Shown here: positions 16,957 through 26,343 of the stretch, piece by piece
Numbering within the stretch: the first letter of the stretch is position 1
Layout of the letters: each line of letters starts with the position of its first letter
Source of the DNA: Streptomyces spinosisporus
Lineage (GTDB): Bacteria > Actinomycetota > Actinomycetes > Streptomycetales > Streptomycetaceae
Direction of reading: 5' to 3'
Assembly: GCF_022698145.1 (NCBI RefSeq)
Contig: NZ_JALDAX010000007.1
Span: forward strand, 186,001-250,000
Length of the DNA: 64,000 bases
Made by a program: the position numbers and the translations under genes
The notes under the pieces: generated by a model
Seen by the model: only the letters and a program-made list of their open reading frames with translations
Databases searched by the model: none
What the model was told of the DNA's origin: nothing

Positions 16957-17784
16957 TCAGGACTGGTCCTTGACGGCGCCGGCCGTGACCCCGGCCGCCA
17001 CGTACCGTTGCGCGAGCACCAGCAGCACGGCCGCCGGGACGGACGCCACCACGGCGGTCGCCATGATCGCGTTCCACTCCTGGTTGTTGTTGCCGATGTA
17101 CTTGTAGATGCCGAGGGTGATCGGCCTGAGATCGCCCCCGCCGTCGAGGGTGTTGGCGAAGACGAAGTCGGACCAGGCCCACAGGAAACTGAACAGCGAG
17201 ACGGTGACCAGGGCGTTGCGGCTCACCGGCAGCACGACGGACCAGAAGGTGCGGAAGGTCCCCGCCCCGTCGATGCGCGAGGCGGCGATCAGCTCGCCGG
17301 GGATCCCCGACATGAACGCGGCGAAGATCATGACGCCGAAGGGCACGGCGATGGTGGAGTCCGCGATGACAAGGCCCCACCAGGAGTTGAGCAGTCCGAG
17401 GTCCAGGAAGATGCCGTAGAAGCCCATCGCCATGACGATGCCGGGGATCATCTGCGCGATGAGGAGGGCGAGTCCGATGGCGCCGGCGCCCCTGGGGCGG
17501 AGCTTCGCCAGCGAGTAGCCGGCCGGGGCGGCGAGCACCAGCGTGAGCGCGACCGTGCCCAGGCCGATCAGCAGGCTGGTGCCGAGGTAGGGCAACTGGT
17601 CGTCCAGGACGGCCCGGTAGCCCTCGAAGGTGGGGTGCAGCGGGAGCAGGTCCGGCGGGTTCCTGCGCATGTCCTGCTGCGGGGTGAGGGACACGTTGAG
17701 CATCCAGTACACCGGGAACAGCATCAGCGCCGTGAGGACGATCCCGACGACCGTGTAACTGCGGGCGCGGGCACGGGACTTCAT
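16957..17784 (-). CDS. Carbohydrate ABC transporter permease (MalG-like)
   Basis: A 275-residue inner-membrane permease of the CUT1 sugar ABC family with six predicted membrane segments. The EAA loop, which contacts the ATPase, is ELIAASRIDGAGTFRTFWSVVLP (about residues 180-202). The first segment begins TVVGIVLTALMLFPVYWML. The ATG at 17784 overlaps the stop of the upstream permease by 4 bp, so the two are translationally coupled. No ATPase gene is present; Streptomyces CUT1 systems commonly share the multitasking ATPase MsiK, encoded elsewhere. With the GH127 enzyme it probably imports an arabinose-containing oligosaccharide. Confidence 0.93.
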   Translation of the reverse strand: MKSRARARSYTVVGIVLTALMLFPVYWMLNVSLTPQQDMRRNPPDLLPLHPTFEGYRAVLDDQLPYLGTSLLIGLGTVALTLVLAAPAGYSLAKLRPRGAGAIGLALLIAQMIPGIVMAMGFYGIFLDLGLLNSWWGLVIADSTIAVPFGVMIFAAFMSGIPGELIAASRIDGAGTFRTFWSVVLPVSRNALVTVSLFSFLWAWSDFVFANTLDGGGDLRPITLGIYKYIGNNNQEWNAIMATAVVASVPAAVLLVLAQRYVAAGVTAGAVKDQS

Positions 17785-18749
17785 GTCTCCTGCCTCCTCT
17801 GGACGCGGATGTACGCCAGCCCGAAGACGAGCGCGATGAGGATGAGGATGTTGCCGACCGCGGCTCCGGGGCCGAACTTGGGCAGCAGCGTGCCGAAGCC
17901 GAGCTGGTAGGACCAGGTCGCCAGCGTCGACGAGGCGTCGCCCGGACCGCCCTTGGTCATGATCCAGATCAGGTCGAACACCTTGAGGGTGTAGACGAGG
18001 CCGAGCAGCAGGGTGATCGCCGACACCGGGCGCAGCAGCGGGAAGGTGATACGGCGGAACTGCTGCCAGGCGCCCGCCCCGTCCAGCGCCGCCGCCTCGT
18101 ACAGCTCGGCTGGGATGTTCTGCAGCCCGCTGTAGAGGATGACCAGGTTGAACGGAATGCCGATCCAGATGTTGGCGACGATCACCGACGTCAGCGCCCA
18201 GTCCGGCGAGGTGAGCCAGCCGACCGGGTCGGCGCCGAAGAAGTGCAGGAAGTAGTTGACCACCCCGGACTCGCTGTTGAACATCCACGACCAGGTGGAC
18301 GCCGACACGATCAGAGGCAGCAGCCACGGGATCAGGAACAGCGCCCGCAGCACGGTCGAGAGCCTGAAGTGCCGGTTGAAGAAGACCGCGAGGGCGAGCC
18401 CGATGGCGTACTGGAAGGCGATCGACACGAAGGTGAAGACCATCGTGTGCCGCATCGCCGGGCCGAACGTCGGGTCGTCCAGGACCTTTTGGACGTTGTC
18501 CCAGCCGGTGAAGGGCGCGTCGCCGGCCACGAACGAGCGGACGGTGTAGTCGCGCAGGCTCAGATCGAGGTTGCGGTAGAGCGGATAGAGGTAGAAGGCG
18601 GCGAGATAGGCGAGCAGCGGGGTCACGAAGGCGAGCGCGGTCAGCCGGGACCTGCGCCGGTACCGGCGGGGCAGGGACGGGGCGTCGGCTCCGCCCCTCC
18701 CCGCAGCGGTCGGCGCGCGCCGCGGACGGTCGACCCGGGCGATGGTCAT
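17781..18749 (-). CDS. Sugar ABC transporter permease (MalF-like)
   Basis: A 322-residue partner permease. A basic N-terminal tail (residues 1-35) precedes six membrane segments, and the EAA loop is ELYEAAALDGAGAWQQFRRITFP. It pairs with the downstream MalG-like protein to form the channel of a CUT1 importer. It lies 7 bp after the binding-protein gene in the same operon. Confidence 0.93.
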   Translation of the reverse strand: MTIARVDRPRRAPTAAGRGGADAPSLPRRYRRRSRLTALAFVTPLLAYLAAFYLYPLYRNLDLSLRDYTVRSFVAGDAPFTGWDNVQKVLDDPTFGPAMRHTMVFTFVSIAFQYAIGLALAVFFNRHFRLSTVLRALFLIPWLLPLIVSASTWSWMFNSESGVVNYFLHFFGADPVGWLTSPDWALTSVIVANIWIGIPFNLVILYSGLQNIPAELYEAAALDGAGAWQQFRRITFPLLRPVSAITLLLGLVYTLKVFDLIWIMTKGGPGDASSTLATWSYQLGFGTLLPKFGPGAAVGNILILIALVFGLAYIRVQRRQET

Positions 18750-18756
18750 GCCGTTC

Positions 18757-20004
18757 CTAGCCCTTCTGCGCGCTCGACTGGGCGGCGGCCAGGGCGTCCT
18801 GGGGGCTCTTGCTGCCCGACAGCGCGGCCTGGACGGCGGTCCACATCGGCTGGGAGATGGTCGGGTACTTGGTGCCCAGACCGCCGCTGGTGCGGCCGCG
18901 GGCCGCCGCCACCGCGTCCACCCAGGGCTTCAGCTTCGGGTTCTGCTTCACCTGCTCGGCCTGTACGGCGGAGGTGGGAGCGACGTACATCAGCGTCGTG
19001 TCGGTGGGCAGCAGATTCTCGTCGCTGGTCAGACAGGTGACGATCTTCTTGCTGACGTCGTAGCGTGCGGTGTCCTCCTGCACGGGCACGGTCACGAACT
19101 CGCCGCCCGTCGGTACCGGCGCCGAACCGCCCTTCTGCCCGGGGATGTTGATGATGCCGTAGTCGAACCCGGCCTTGTCCGCGTTGCCCAGCTGCCAGGT
19201 GCCGTTCTCGCCGAACGCGTAGTCGCCGGTCGCGAACTCCTGCCAGGCGGTGGTCTGGGTGTTCTGCAGGACGTCCTTGGGTGCGTAGCCCTTGTCCACC
19301 CACTGCTGCCAGAGCGTGAGGGCGGCAACTCCCTTGGCGCTGTCGAGCTGTGTCAGATCGCCGCCCGCACCCCAGAACCAGGGCAGGAACTGGAAGCTGC
19401 CCTCCTCCGTGTTGATCGCGGAGAAGGTGATGCCCTTCTTGCCGGCCGCCTTGACCTTCTGCAGCGCGGCCGTCAGCGAGTCCCAGTCCTTGACGGAGGC
19501 CGGGTCGACGTGGGCGGCGGACAGGACCTTCTTGTTGTAGTAGAGGGCCAGGGTGTTGGCGCCGATCGGCACGCCGTACGCGTCGCCGTCGATGGTGCCC
19601 GCGCCGATGATGTTCTTCTGGATCGACTTCGTGTCCAGCCCGAGGTCGCCGGTCTTGTTGAGGATCCCCGCCTCCACCAGCGTGGAGACGACCGGGTTGT
19701 CCACCAGCATCACATCGGGGGCGTTGCCCTGCTGGGCGGCCAGCAGCGCCTTGTTGCCCAGGTCGGTGGTGTCGTACGGGGTGCGCTTGAGCTTCACCCC
19801 GGCCTTGGTGCCGCAGGAGGTCACGAGCTTGCCCCAGGCCGAGGAGGCGTCGAGCTGCGGATAGGGGTCCCAGAAGGTGTACGTGCCCGACGGGGCCCCG
19901 TCGGAGGAGTCCGAGGAGCCGGAGCCGCCTCCGCACGCGGTGAGGGGGACGAGCGTGCCGACGGCGGCCAGTGCGGCGAGAAGAGTGCGGCGGGTGGATA
20001 TCAC
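18757..20004 (-). CDS. Sugar-binding lipoprotein of the ABC importer
   Basis: A 415-residue extracellular solute-binding protein, family 1. GTG start at 20004 (MISTRRTLLAALAAVGTLVP) with a GAGGTC-type site upstream. The lipobox LTAC places the lipidated Cys near residue 24, followed by a Gly/Ser linker. Mature motifs include GTYTFWDPYPQ, an IGANTLALYYNK hinge region and TGDYAFGENGTWQLGNADKAG. It captures the sugar outside the membrane and delivers it to the two permeases downstream. It is transcribed after the GH127 gene with a 38-bp gap. Confidence 0.93.
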   Translation of the reverse strand: MISTRRTLLAALAAVGTLVPLTACGGGSGSSDSSDGAPSGTYTFWDPYPQLDASSAWGKLVTSCGTKAGVKLKRTPYDTTDLGNKALLAAQQGNAPDVMLVDNPVVSTLVEAGILNKTGDLGLDTKSIQKNIIGAGTIDGDAYGVPIGANTLALYYNKKVLSAAHVDPASVKDWDSLTAALQKVKAAGKKGITFSAINTEEGSFQFLPWFWGAGGDLTQLDSAKGVAALTLWQQWVDKGYAPKDVLQNTQTTAWQEFATGDYAFGENGTWQLGNADKAGFDYGIINIPGQKGGSAPVPTGGEFVTVPVQEDTARYDVSKKIVTCLTSDENLLPTDTTLMYVAPTSAVQAEQVKQNPKLKPWVDAVAAARGRTSGGLGTKYPTISQPMWTAVQAALSGSKSPQDALAAAQSSAQKG

Positions 20005-20042
20005 GGGGTGACCTCGTTGTCGTAGGCGGAGTTGACGGAGCG

Positions 20043-21989
20043 TCAGGAAGTGGGCAGCCAGACGCGCATGGCGCCGTCCTGCCGGTTGGCCCACGCGTAG
20101 TAGGGGATCGCGGTGAGCTCGACGGGTTCGCCCGCCGTCGCGGACGCGTCGCCCGCGGCCGGCCGGTACGGCCACCAGCCCGCGTCGGGGATGTCGCGCC
20201 GCCGCCCGGCCGCCACCACGGTCGTGACCCCGCCGAGCAGGTCCGGGCGATGCTTGACGGCGAGCGGGCGGGTCGGGTCGAGGACCAGGTCGTCGAGGCC
20301 GCCGCCCGGGTGGTCGGCCTCCTCCAGGCAGTACACGAGCGGCCCGCGCTCGATCGCCGCGCAGCCGCGCACGGCGTCCACGCGCGGGTCGCCCGCCGTG
20401 AGCCGGGGCTCCAGACCGAGCTCCAGCACCACCGTCTCGCCCGGCGCCCAGGTGCGCGCGATGCGCAGCCAGCCCTCGTCGACCGGGGCGTCGGTCTGGT
20501 CGTACGTCGACTCGCCGCAGCGCACCCGGAATTCGCGGCACCACTGCGGGATGCGCAGGGAGAGCGTCCAGGGGCGGTCGTCAGGGGTGTCCTCGACGGT
20601 GAGGGCGATCGTGCCGTGCCAGGGGTAGTCCGTCTCGGCGCGCACGCCGATCGGGCCGCAGGTGTAACGGCCGGTGACGTACTGGTGGATCTGCAGGCCC
20701 TCGTCGTCGCCGCTGGCGAGGTAGTGCTCCAGCGAGGCCAGCAGCCGCATCGCGTTGGGCGGGCAGCAGGCGCAGCGGAACCAGCGGGTGCGGCGGGCCG
20801 ACTGGTCGCCACCGTGGTCGGTGTGCCCGTCGCGGACCTGGAGCGGATTGACGTACAGCCAGCGCTCGCCGTCCAGGGAGACACCGGCCAGGAAGCCGTT
20901 GAAGAGGGTGCGCTCGATCAGGTCGGAGTAGCGGGCGCCGCCGGTGAGCAAGGCCATGCGCCAGCTCCACTGCACGGAGGCGATGGCGGCGCATGTCTCG
21001 CAGTACGCGCGCTCGTTGGGCAGTTCGTACGGGTCGCCGAAGTCCTCCCACTCGTGGTGCGCGCCCAGACCGCCGGTGAGATGGGTCTTGGTGGTGGACA
21101 TCGCGTGCCACAACCTTTCGGCGGCGCTGCGCAGTTCGGGCTCACCGGTCTCCGTCGCCAGATCGGTGACGGCGGCCAGCAGATACAACTGCCGTACGGC
21201 ATGGCCCTCGACGTTCGTCGCCTCGCGCACCGGGACGCGGTCCTGGCAGTAGGCCTCGCCGCCGAGCAGACCGTGGCCGTGCCGGTCCACGAAGTAGCCG
21301 GCGAGGTCGAGATAGCGGCGCTCGCCCGTCTCCCGGTACAGCTCGACCAGGGCGGTCTCCACCTCGGGGTGCCCGTCGATGCCGTCGATCGGCCTGCCGC
21401 TGCCGGGCGGTCCGAAGACGGAGTCGATGTGGTCGGCGAACTTCCGTGCCACATCGAGGAGTTCGGAGCGGCCGGTGGCCCGGTGATGGGCGACGGCCGC
21501 CTGGATCAGATGGCCCGCGCAGTACAGCTCGTGGCCCCAGCGCAGGTCCTGGTAGCGCTCGCCGCCCTTGACCAGCTGGTACCAGGTGTTGAGATAGCCG
21601 TCCGGCTGCTGGGCGGCGGCGACCAGGGAGACGATCCGCTCCACATCGGCCGCGAACTCGGCGGAGGGGTCCCGGGCCAGCTGCCAGGCCGCGGCCTCCA
21701 GCCACTTGTAGACGTCCGTGTCCATGAACGGATAGGCGCCCTGGAACGCGCCCTCGGCGGTACCTGCCGCCAGCCGCAGATTGTGCAGATTGCCCGCGGA
21801 CTCCAGCAGGCCAGGTCCTTGCGGGATGGAGGTGCGTGCGTTGACCTCGCGACGGGTGTGCCAGAAGCCGCCGTCCACCGCGGCGGTGGCGGGCCGCAGG
21901 GCGCAACGGGCGTCGGCGCCGGGGCGGACGGGGCCGATGGGGCCGGCGGGGCCGGCGGGGGAGGGCTGGGCGGAGCGGGTGCGGGGCAT
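20043..21989 (-). CDS. Glycoside hydrolase family 127, beta-L-arabinofuranosidase-like
   Basis: A 648-residue cytoplasmic enzyme. GH127 beta-L-arabinofuranosidases use a Cys nucleophile next to a Zn site (Glu338, Cys340, Cys417, Cys418 in bifidobacterial HypBA1). Here the matching elements are ERAYCETCAAI near residue 328 and RCACCPPNAMRLL near residue 405, so the Zn ligands and nucleophile Cys appear intact. Other family strings are DTDVYKWLEAAAW, GHELYCAGHLIQAAVAH and AAIERGPLVYCLE. The start is ATG 21989 with GGAGA upstream; a longer frame upstream would cross the promoter region. It is first gene of the importer operon and divergent from a LacI regulator. Confidence 0.93.
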   Translation of the reverse strand: MPRTRSAQPSPAGPAGPIGPVRPGADARCALRPATAAVDGGFWHTRREVNARTSIPQGPGLLESAGNLHNLRLAAGTAEGAFQGAYPFMDTDVYKWLEAAAWQLARDPSAEFAADVERIVSLVAAAQQPDGYLNTWYQLVKGGERYQDLRWGHELYCAGHLIQAAVAHHRATGRSELLDVARKFADHIDSVFGPPGSGRPIDGIDGHPEVETALVELYRETGERRYLDLAGYFVDRHGHGLLGGEAYCQDRVPVREATNVEGHAVRQLYLLAAVTDLATETGEPELRSAAERLWHAMSTTKTHLTGGLGAHHEWEDFGDPYELPNERAYCETCAAIASVQWSWRMALLTGGARYSDLIERTLFNGFLAGVSLDGERWLYVNPLQVRDGHTDHGGDQSARRTRWFRCACCPPNAMRLLASLEHYLASGDDEGLQIHQYVTGRYTCGPIGVRAETDYPWHGTIALTVEDTPDDRPWTLSLRIPQWCREFRVRCGESTYDQTDAPVDEGWLRIARTWAPGETVVLELGLEPRLTAGDPRVDAVRGCAAIERGPLVYCLEEADHPGGGLDDLVLDPTRPLAVKHRPDLLGGVTTVVAAGRRRDIPDAGWWPYRPAAGDASATAGEPVELTAIPYYAWANRQDGAMRVWLPTS

Positions 21990-22026
21990 GGCTCTCCGGG
22001 AGGTGGCGGCGGGGTGCGGACAGCGG

Positions 22027-22137
22027 CTGAGCAACGCTGTGCGCAACTTTCTGAGCAATCGTTTTCCTCGCCGAAGAGTAGAGTGGAGCCGCGGAATGCA
22101 GGTCAAGGGTTCTGCGCGAGTTTTCTCCAGTTGCGCA
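22027..22137. promoter_or_regulatory. Divergent control region with candidate LacI operators
   Basis: Between the GH127 operon and the LacI gene lie the direct repeat CTGAGCAA (22027-22034, 22051-22058), a LacI-like GAGCAATCGTTTTC (22053-22066), and the inverted pair TGCGCAACT (22040-22048) and AGTTGCGCA (22129-22137). These are likely sites for the adjacent LacI protein. Exact operator limits cannot be set by eye. Confidence 0.4.
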
Positions 22138-22219
22138 GCGACTGGTGCGCCACCCGGCCGCCTGCCACCATGGGCCGCGCCGCACCCGGCAGGAACGACC
22201 AGCGAGAAAAGGATTGCCC

Positions 22220-23242
22220 GTGACCGAAGCCGCTCAGCGTTCAGCCTCCACCGGTCGGGCGAAGCTCGCCGACGTCGCCGCCCTCGCCGGTGTCAGTGTC
22301 GGCACGGCGTCCAAGGCCCTCAGCGGCAGCGGCCGGATGCGCCCGGAGACCCGGCAGCGCGTCCTGGACGCCGTGGAGAGGCTCGGCTTCCGGCCCAACC
22401 AGCACGCCCAGAGCCTGCACGCGGGCCGCAGCTGGACGGTCGGCCTGATGACCACGGACGGCATAGGCCGCTTCAGCACACCCGTGCTGCTGGGCGCCGA
22501 GGACGCGCTCGGCGCGGGCAAGATCTCCGTCCTGCTCTGCGACACCCGCGGCGACACCATCCGCGAGCAGCACCACCTGCGCAACCTCATGGACCGCAGG
22601 GTGGACGGCATCATCGTCACCGGCCGCCGCACGGACCCCCGCCCGCCGCTGAACGGCGTCGAGGACACACCCATCGTCTACGCGCTCTCCCCCTCCACCG
22701 ACCCGTCCGACACCTCGGTGGCCTCGGACGACCGGGGCGGCGCACACCTCGCCATCGAGCACCTGCTGGCCACGGGACGCGGCCGGATCGCCCATGTGAC
22801 CGGCCCCGAGCACCACGCCGCCGCCCGCGACCGGGCCCGCCACGCGGTCGGGCTGCTGGAGCAGTCCGACGCTCAACTCGCGGGCGGACGCGTCCACTTC
22901 GGCGAGTGGAGCGAGGCGTGGGGCCGCCGCGCCGCCGACCTGGTGCTGCGCACGGCACCCGACACCGACGCCTTCTTCTGCGGCAACGACCAGATCGCCC
23001 GCGGCGTGGCCGACACCCTGCGCGAGCGGGGCCGGGACGTGCCCGGCGAGATCGCCGTCGTCGGCTACGACAACTGGGACACCATGGCCCTGGCCAGCCG
23101 CCCGCCGCTCACCACCATCGACATGAACCTCGCCGAGATCGGCCGGATCGCCGCCCTGAGGCTCCTGGAGGCCATCGACTCCGAGCCGGTACCGGGAGTG
23201 CACACGGTGCCGTGCCGTCTGGTGGTCCGCGAATCGACCTGA
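22220..23242 (+). CDS. LacI family transcriptional regulator of the GH127/ABC cluster
   Basis: A 340-residue LacI/GalR repressor. The N-terminal HTH is KLADVAALAGVSVGTASKAL and the hinge helix ends in PNQHAQSLHAGRSWTVGL. A periplasmic-binding-like effector domain follows, with DRRVDGIIVTGR-type and AVVGYDNWDTMALASRPPLTT motifs. GTG 22220 is preceded by AAAAGGA. It is divergent from, and probably represses, the arabinofuranoside enzyme/importer operon, with a sugar released by that enzyme as inducer. Confidence 0.92.
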   Translation: MTEAAQRSASTGRAKLADVAALAGVSVGTASKALSGSGRMRPETRQRVLDAVERLGFRPNQHAQSLHAGRSWTVGLMTTDGIGRFSTPVLLGAEDALGAGKISVLLCDTRGDTIREQHHLRNLMDRRVDGIIVTGRRTDPRPPLNGVEDTPIVYALSPSTDPSDTSVASDDRGGAHLAIEHLLATGRGRIAHVTGPEHHAAARDRARHAVGLLEQSDAQLAGGRVHFGEWSEAWGRRAADLVLRTAPDTDAFFCGNDQIARGVADTLRERGRDVPGEIAVVGYDNWDTMALASRPPLTTIDMNLAEIGRIAALRLLEAIDSEPVPGVHTVPCRLVVREST

Positions 23243-23332
23243 CGCTCCGGGGGCGTGTGCGGGGTGGTGGTAGGTGCACCGTCGGCCGGGTGCACAGGCC
23301 CATGGTGGGGCGCCGACCGCCTTCGTAGCGTC

Positions 23333-24376
23333 ATGGGCATGGCTGACAACGAGTACGTCGACACCACGAACACCGCTGACCGGACGCGCACTTCGGGCGC
23401 GTCACCCCGTACGGCCTCCCGGCGGCACGCGCTGCGGCTCGCGGCAGGCGCCGCGGGAGCGGCACTCGCCTCCGGCATCGGGGCCACGACCGTCGAAGCC
23501 GCCGGCCGGACGAAACCCCGCCACGACAACCGCGTCCGCACCTACGTCCTGGTCCACGGCACCCACAGCGCCGCGGCGTTCTGGACGGCGATCGGGCGCG
23601 AACTGGCGCTGCGCGGTCACCGCGTCATCGCGGTGGACCAACCCCTGCACGGCACCGAGCGGTTCGTGCCGCGGGCGTACCAGACGCAGGACCTGCGCGC
23701 GCTCGCCACGGAAGCCTCGCCTGTCGCCGCCCTCACCCTGGACGACTTCGAGCGGCGCGTCACCGGCGCGGTCCGCCGCGCCGCACGGCTCGGCGATCCC
23801 GTGGTGCTGGTCGGGCACAGCATGGGTGGACTGTCGCTCAGCAGGGTCGGCAACGCTGTGCCCGAACTCCTCGCGCACATCTGCTACATGGCCGCCTTCT
23901 GCCCGAGCCGCACCATGCCGACCCTGAACGCCTGCGCCGCCTCCCCCGAGGGGCAGCACGCCATCACGCCGCTGGATCAACTCGTCGGAGACCCGGCGAA
24001 GTTGGGCGTGCTCCGGCTCAACTGGCGTACCTCGGACCGCCGGGACCTCGCCGTCTTCAGGGAGATGATCTGCGCCAACTACTCGGACGTGGGGTTCCTC
24101 CGCGTGCTGGAGGGCCTGCAGACCGACGAGTCGATGACGGCGTACGACGGCCGGGCGGTGGGGCACGCCGACACCTGGGGCCGGATCCCGCGCACCTATC
24201 TGCGGTTCGGCAAGGACCGCACCGTCGCCCCCGAACTCCAGGACCGCATGATCGCGGAGGCCGACGCCCTCACCCCCGGCAACCGCTTCATTGTCCACGA
24301 CGTACCCGACGCGGGGCACCTGGGACCCGAGGACCCCGCTCAGGTGACCGATTTCCTGCTTGGCCTGCGGGTGTAA
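23333..24376 (+). CDS. Secreted alpha/beta hydrolase with Tat-like signal
   Basis: A 347-residue alpha/beta-hydrolase with an N-terminal export signal, SRRHALRLAAGAAGAALASG, carrying two Arg ahead of a hydrophobic stretch (residues about 30-50). This suggests Tat export, although the motif lacks the usual Phe-Leu. The catalytic domain has HGTHSAAAFW (oxyanion region), GHSMGG (Ser nucleophile) and a C-terminal DAGHLGPEDP with the catalytic His. It resembles the MES/esterase-like hydrolases. The start is uncertain between ATG 23333 and 23339, neither with a good ribosome binding site. Its substrate is unknown. Confidence 0.8.
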   Translation: MGMADNEYVDTTNTADRTRTSGASPRTASRRHALRLAAGAAGAALASGIGATTVEAAGRTKPRHDNRVRTYVLVHGTHSAAAFWTAIGRELALRGHRVIAVDQPLHGTERFVPRAYQTQDLRALATEASPVAALTLDDFERRVTGAVRRAARLGDPVVLVGHSMGGLSLSRVGNAVPELLAHICYMAAFCPSRTMPTLNACAASPEGQHAITPLDQLVGDPAKLGVLRLNWRTSDRRDLAVFREMICANYSDVGFLRVLEGLQTDESMTAYDGRAVGHADTWGRIPRTYLRFGKDRTVAPELQDRMIAEADALTPGNRFIVHDVPDAGHLGPEDPAQVTDFLLGLRV

Positions 24377-24464
24377 CCCCGCGGGGGCCGGGGCGGGCCG
24401 AGCTGTTCACGGGACGTTCAATCGAGCGACAGTTTGGGCGGTCCCCAGTGAGCACACTCGTTTC

Positions 24465-25400
24465 ATGGCGACTGCACAAGCAACCGACAGGAACCCCGGC
24501 GAGCTCAAGGACGTCCCCGGCTGGTTCCCGCCGCTGGACCAGCTGCTGTTCACCTGGTTCCTGGAGCGGCAGGAGACGCGGGGCTTCGGGGGCGACCTGG
24601 TGGAGCTCGGCGCGTACATGGGCAAGAGCGCGATCCTCCTCGGGCATCACCTCCAGGACGGCGAGAAGTTCACCGTCTGTGACCTCTTCGGCGGCGAGGC
24701 GCCGGACGGGGCGAACGCGGCCGAGACGGCGAAGTCGTACTCCTCGCTCACCCGGCAGACCTTCGAACGCAACTACCTGGCCTTCCACGACGCCCTGCCC
24801 CGGGTGATCGAAGCCCCCACCTCCGTGATCTCCAAGGAGGTCGAGGCGGACACCTGCCGTTTCGTCCACATCGACGCCTCGCACCTGTACGAGCACGTCC
24901 ACGACGACATCGGCGCGGCCCGCGACCTGCTGCTCCCCGACGGCATCGTCGTCCTCGACGACTTCCGCTCCGAGCACACCCCCGGCGTCTCCGTCGCCAC
25001 CTGGGAGGCCGTGCTCAACCGCGGACTGCGCCCGATATGCCTCAGCACCCAGAAGCTCTACGGCACCTGGGGCGATCCCGAGCCCGTCCAGGAAGAGCTG
25101 CTGGAGACGCTCAGGGGGCGCGACGACTGCGGTCTGAGCGTCCAGCACGCCGCCGGGCACCGACTGGTCCGCACCCGCGCGCACAAGGGAATGCAGCCGC
25201 CGTCCTTCCCGCACTCCCGCTACTACACCGCGCCCGAGCCGCCGCAGCCCGCACCCCAGGGGACGGCGCCCACGAGTGCGCCCGCCCGTCCGCGGCCCCG
25301 CCCTAGCTCCCGGGTCCGCCGGATCGGCGCTGACCTGCTGCCCCCGATCGTCACCCGGGCGCTGCGCCGGAGTCTCGCCCGCGGCGCCCAGAAGTCCTAG
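24465..25400 (+). CDS. Class I SAM-dependent methyltransferase (macrocin O-methyltransferase-like)
   Basis: A 311-residue protein with a Methyltransf_24-type Rossmann domain: motif I FGGDLVELGAYMGKSAILLG at about residues 45-64, FTVCDLFGG, FVHIDASHLYEHVHDDI and VLDDF. The last 65 residues are Pro/Arg-rich (PEPPQPAPQGTAPTSAPARP) and probably disordered, ending in a basic helix. This resembles small-molecule O-methyltransferases of the TylF type, but no biosynthetic cluster is around it. Its last 4 bp overlap the convergent XRE gene. Confidence 0.8.
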   Translation: MATAQATDRNPGELKDVPGWFPPLDQLLFTWFLERQETRGFGGDLVELGAYMGKSAILLGHHLQDGEKFTVCDLFGGEAPDGANAAETAKSYSSLTRQTFERNYLAFHDALPRVIEAPTSVISKEVEADTCRFVHIDASHLYEHVHDDIGAARDLLLPDGIVVLDDFRSEHTPGVSVATWEAVLNRGLRPICLSTQKLYGTWGDPEPVQEELLETLRGRDDCGLSVQHAAGHRLVRTRAHKGMQPPSFPHSRYYTAPEPPQPAPQGTAPTSAPARPRPRPSSRVRRIGADLLPPIVTRALRRSLARGAQKS

Positions 25401-26242
25401 ATCCTGTCCACCAGGCTCTGGGTGCCGAGCACCGAGATCAGCTCCAGCTTCTCGGCGGCCTCGGTACCCGGTTCGGCCGAGTAGACGAGGATGTGCAGAT
25501 CGTTCTCCTCCACCCGCAGCAGGTCGCAGTCCAGCGTGACCAGCCCCACCTGCGGGTGCTCGATCGTCTTGTGCGAGGCGTCGAGGCGGCCCACGACCCC
25601 CGCGTCCCACAGTTCGGCGAACTCCGCACTCTGGACTCGCAACTCCCCGATCATGCGCCGCAGTTGGCGGTCCGCCGGGTAGCGTGCGGAGGTCGCCCGC
25701 AGCTCGGCGACCAGGCCCGCATGGAAGGCACGCTGTTCCTCGGGGGTGTGCCGCACCCGGGTCGGCCGGCCCAGGAAGTTGCGCCACACGCCGTTGCGCT
25801 CGAAGCCGCGCAGGCCGGAGAAGTCGCCCATCAGCGCCGAGTACATCGGGTTGGCCAGCAGCAGCGTCATGGCCGCGTCGGAGACCGCGACCGGGGTGTC
25901 CACCAGCCGGTCCAGCAGCCGCTGGACACTGGGCGTGATGAACTGCGGCACCACGTCGGGGCCCGGTGGCACCAGCTCGGCCAGCCCGTACAGATACGTC
26001 CGCTCGTCCCCGGACAGCCGCAGCGCCCGTGAGAGCGCCTCCACCACCTGCCCGGAGGGGTTGGCCGCCCGGCCCTGTTCGAGGCGCGTGACGTAGTCGA
26101 CCGAGATCCCCGCCAGCAGGGCCAGCTCCTCGCGCCGCAGTCCGCTCGCGCGCCGGTGGCCGCCGACGGGCAGCCCCGCCGCCTGCGGGGAGACCCGGTC
26201 GCGCCAGCGCCGCAGCGCCTTGCCGAGTTCCGTCGCCGCCAT
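25397..26242 (-). CDS. XRE family regulator with MmyB-like ligand domain
   Basis: A 281-residue regulator with a Cro/C1-type HTH (LRREELALLAGISVDYVTRLEQGR, about residues 35-56), followed by the PAS-like MmyB ligand-binding domain with LLANPMYSALMGDF and NGVWRNFL. MmyB-type domains have been reported to bind fatty-acid-like ligands. ATG 26242 gives the normal N-terminus. It is divergent from an SDR with a 101-bp spacer, an arrangement seen repeatedly in Streptomyces in which the regulator controls the SDR. Confidence 0.9.
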   Translation of the reverse strand: MAATELGKALRRWRDRVSPQAAGLPVGGHRRASGLRREELALLAGISVDYVTRLEQGRAANPSGQVVEALSRALRLSGDERTYLYGLAELVPPGPDVVPQFITPSVQRLLDRLVDTPVAVSDAAMTLLLANPMYSALMGDFSGLRGFERNGVWRNFLGRPTRVRHTPEEQRAFHAGLVAELRATSARYPADRQLRRMIGELRVQSAEFAELWDAGVVGRLDASHKTIEHPQVGLVTLDCDLLRVEENDLHILVYSAEPGTEAAEKLELISVLGTQSLVDRI

Positions 26243-26343
26243 GCCCCTAGTGAACACCGTGCGCCGTGCCGGTGCCTGGTACCGCCAGTCCCAGGAAGAG
26301 GGGACTCCTGGCTGCCCGCAGAGCCGCGACGCAGGCTGGACGC

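Noticed and set aside
17781..18749. Missing ABC ATPase as evidence of a broken importer
   Set aside because: Streptomyces CUT1 sugar importers normally share the MsiK ATPase encoded elsewhere, so absence is expected.
20043..22106. Longer GH127 start at 22106
   Set aside because: The extra 39 residues are basic and low-complexity and overlap the LacI operator region; ATG 21989 has a ribosome binding site and normal family length.
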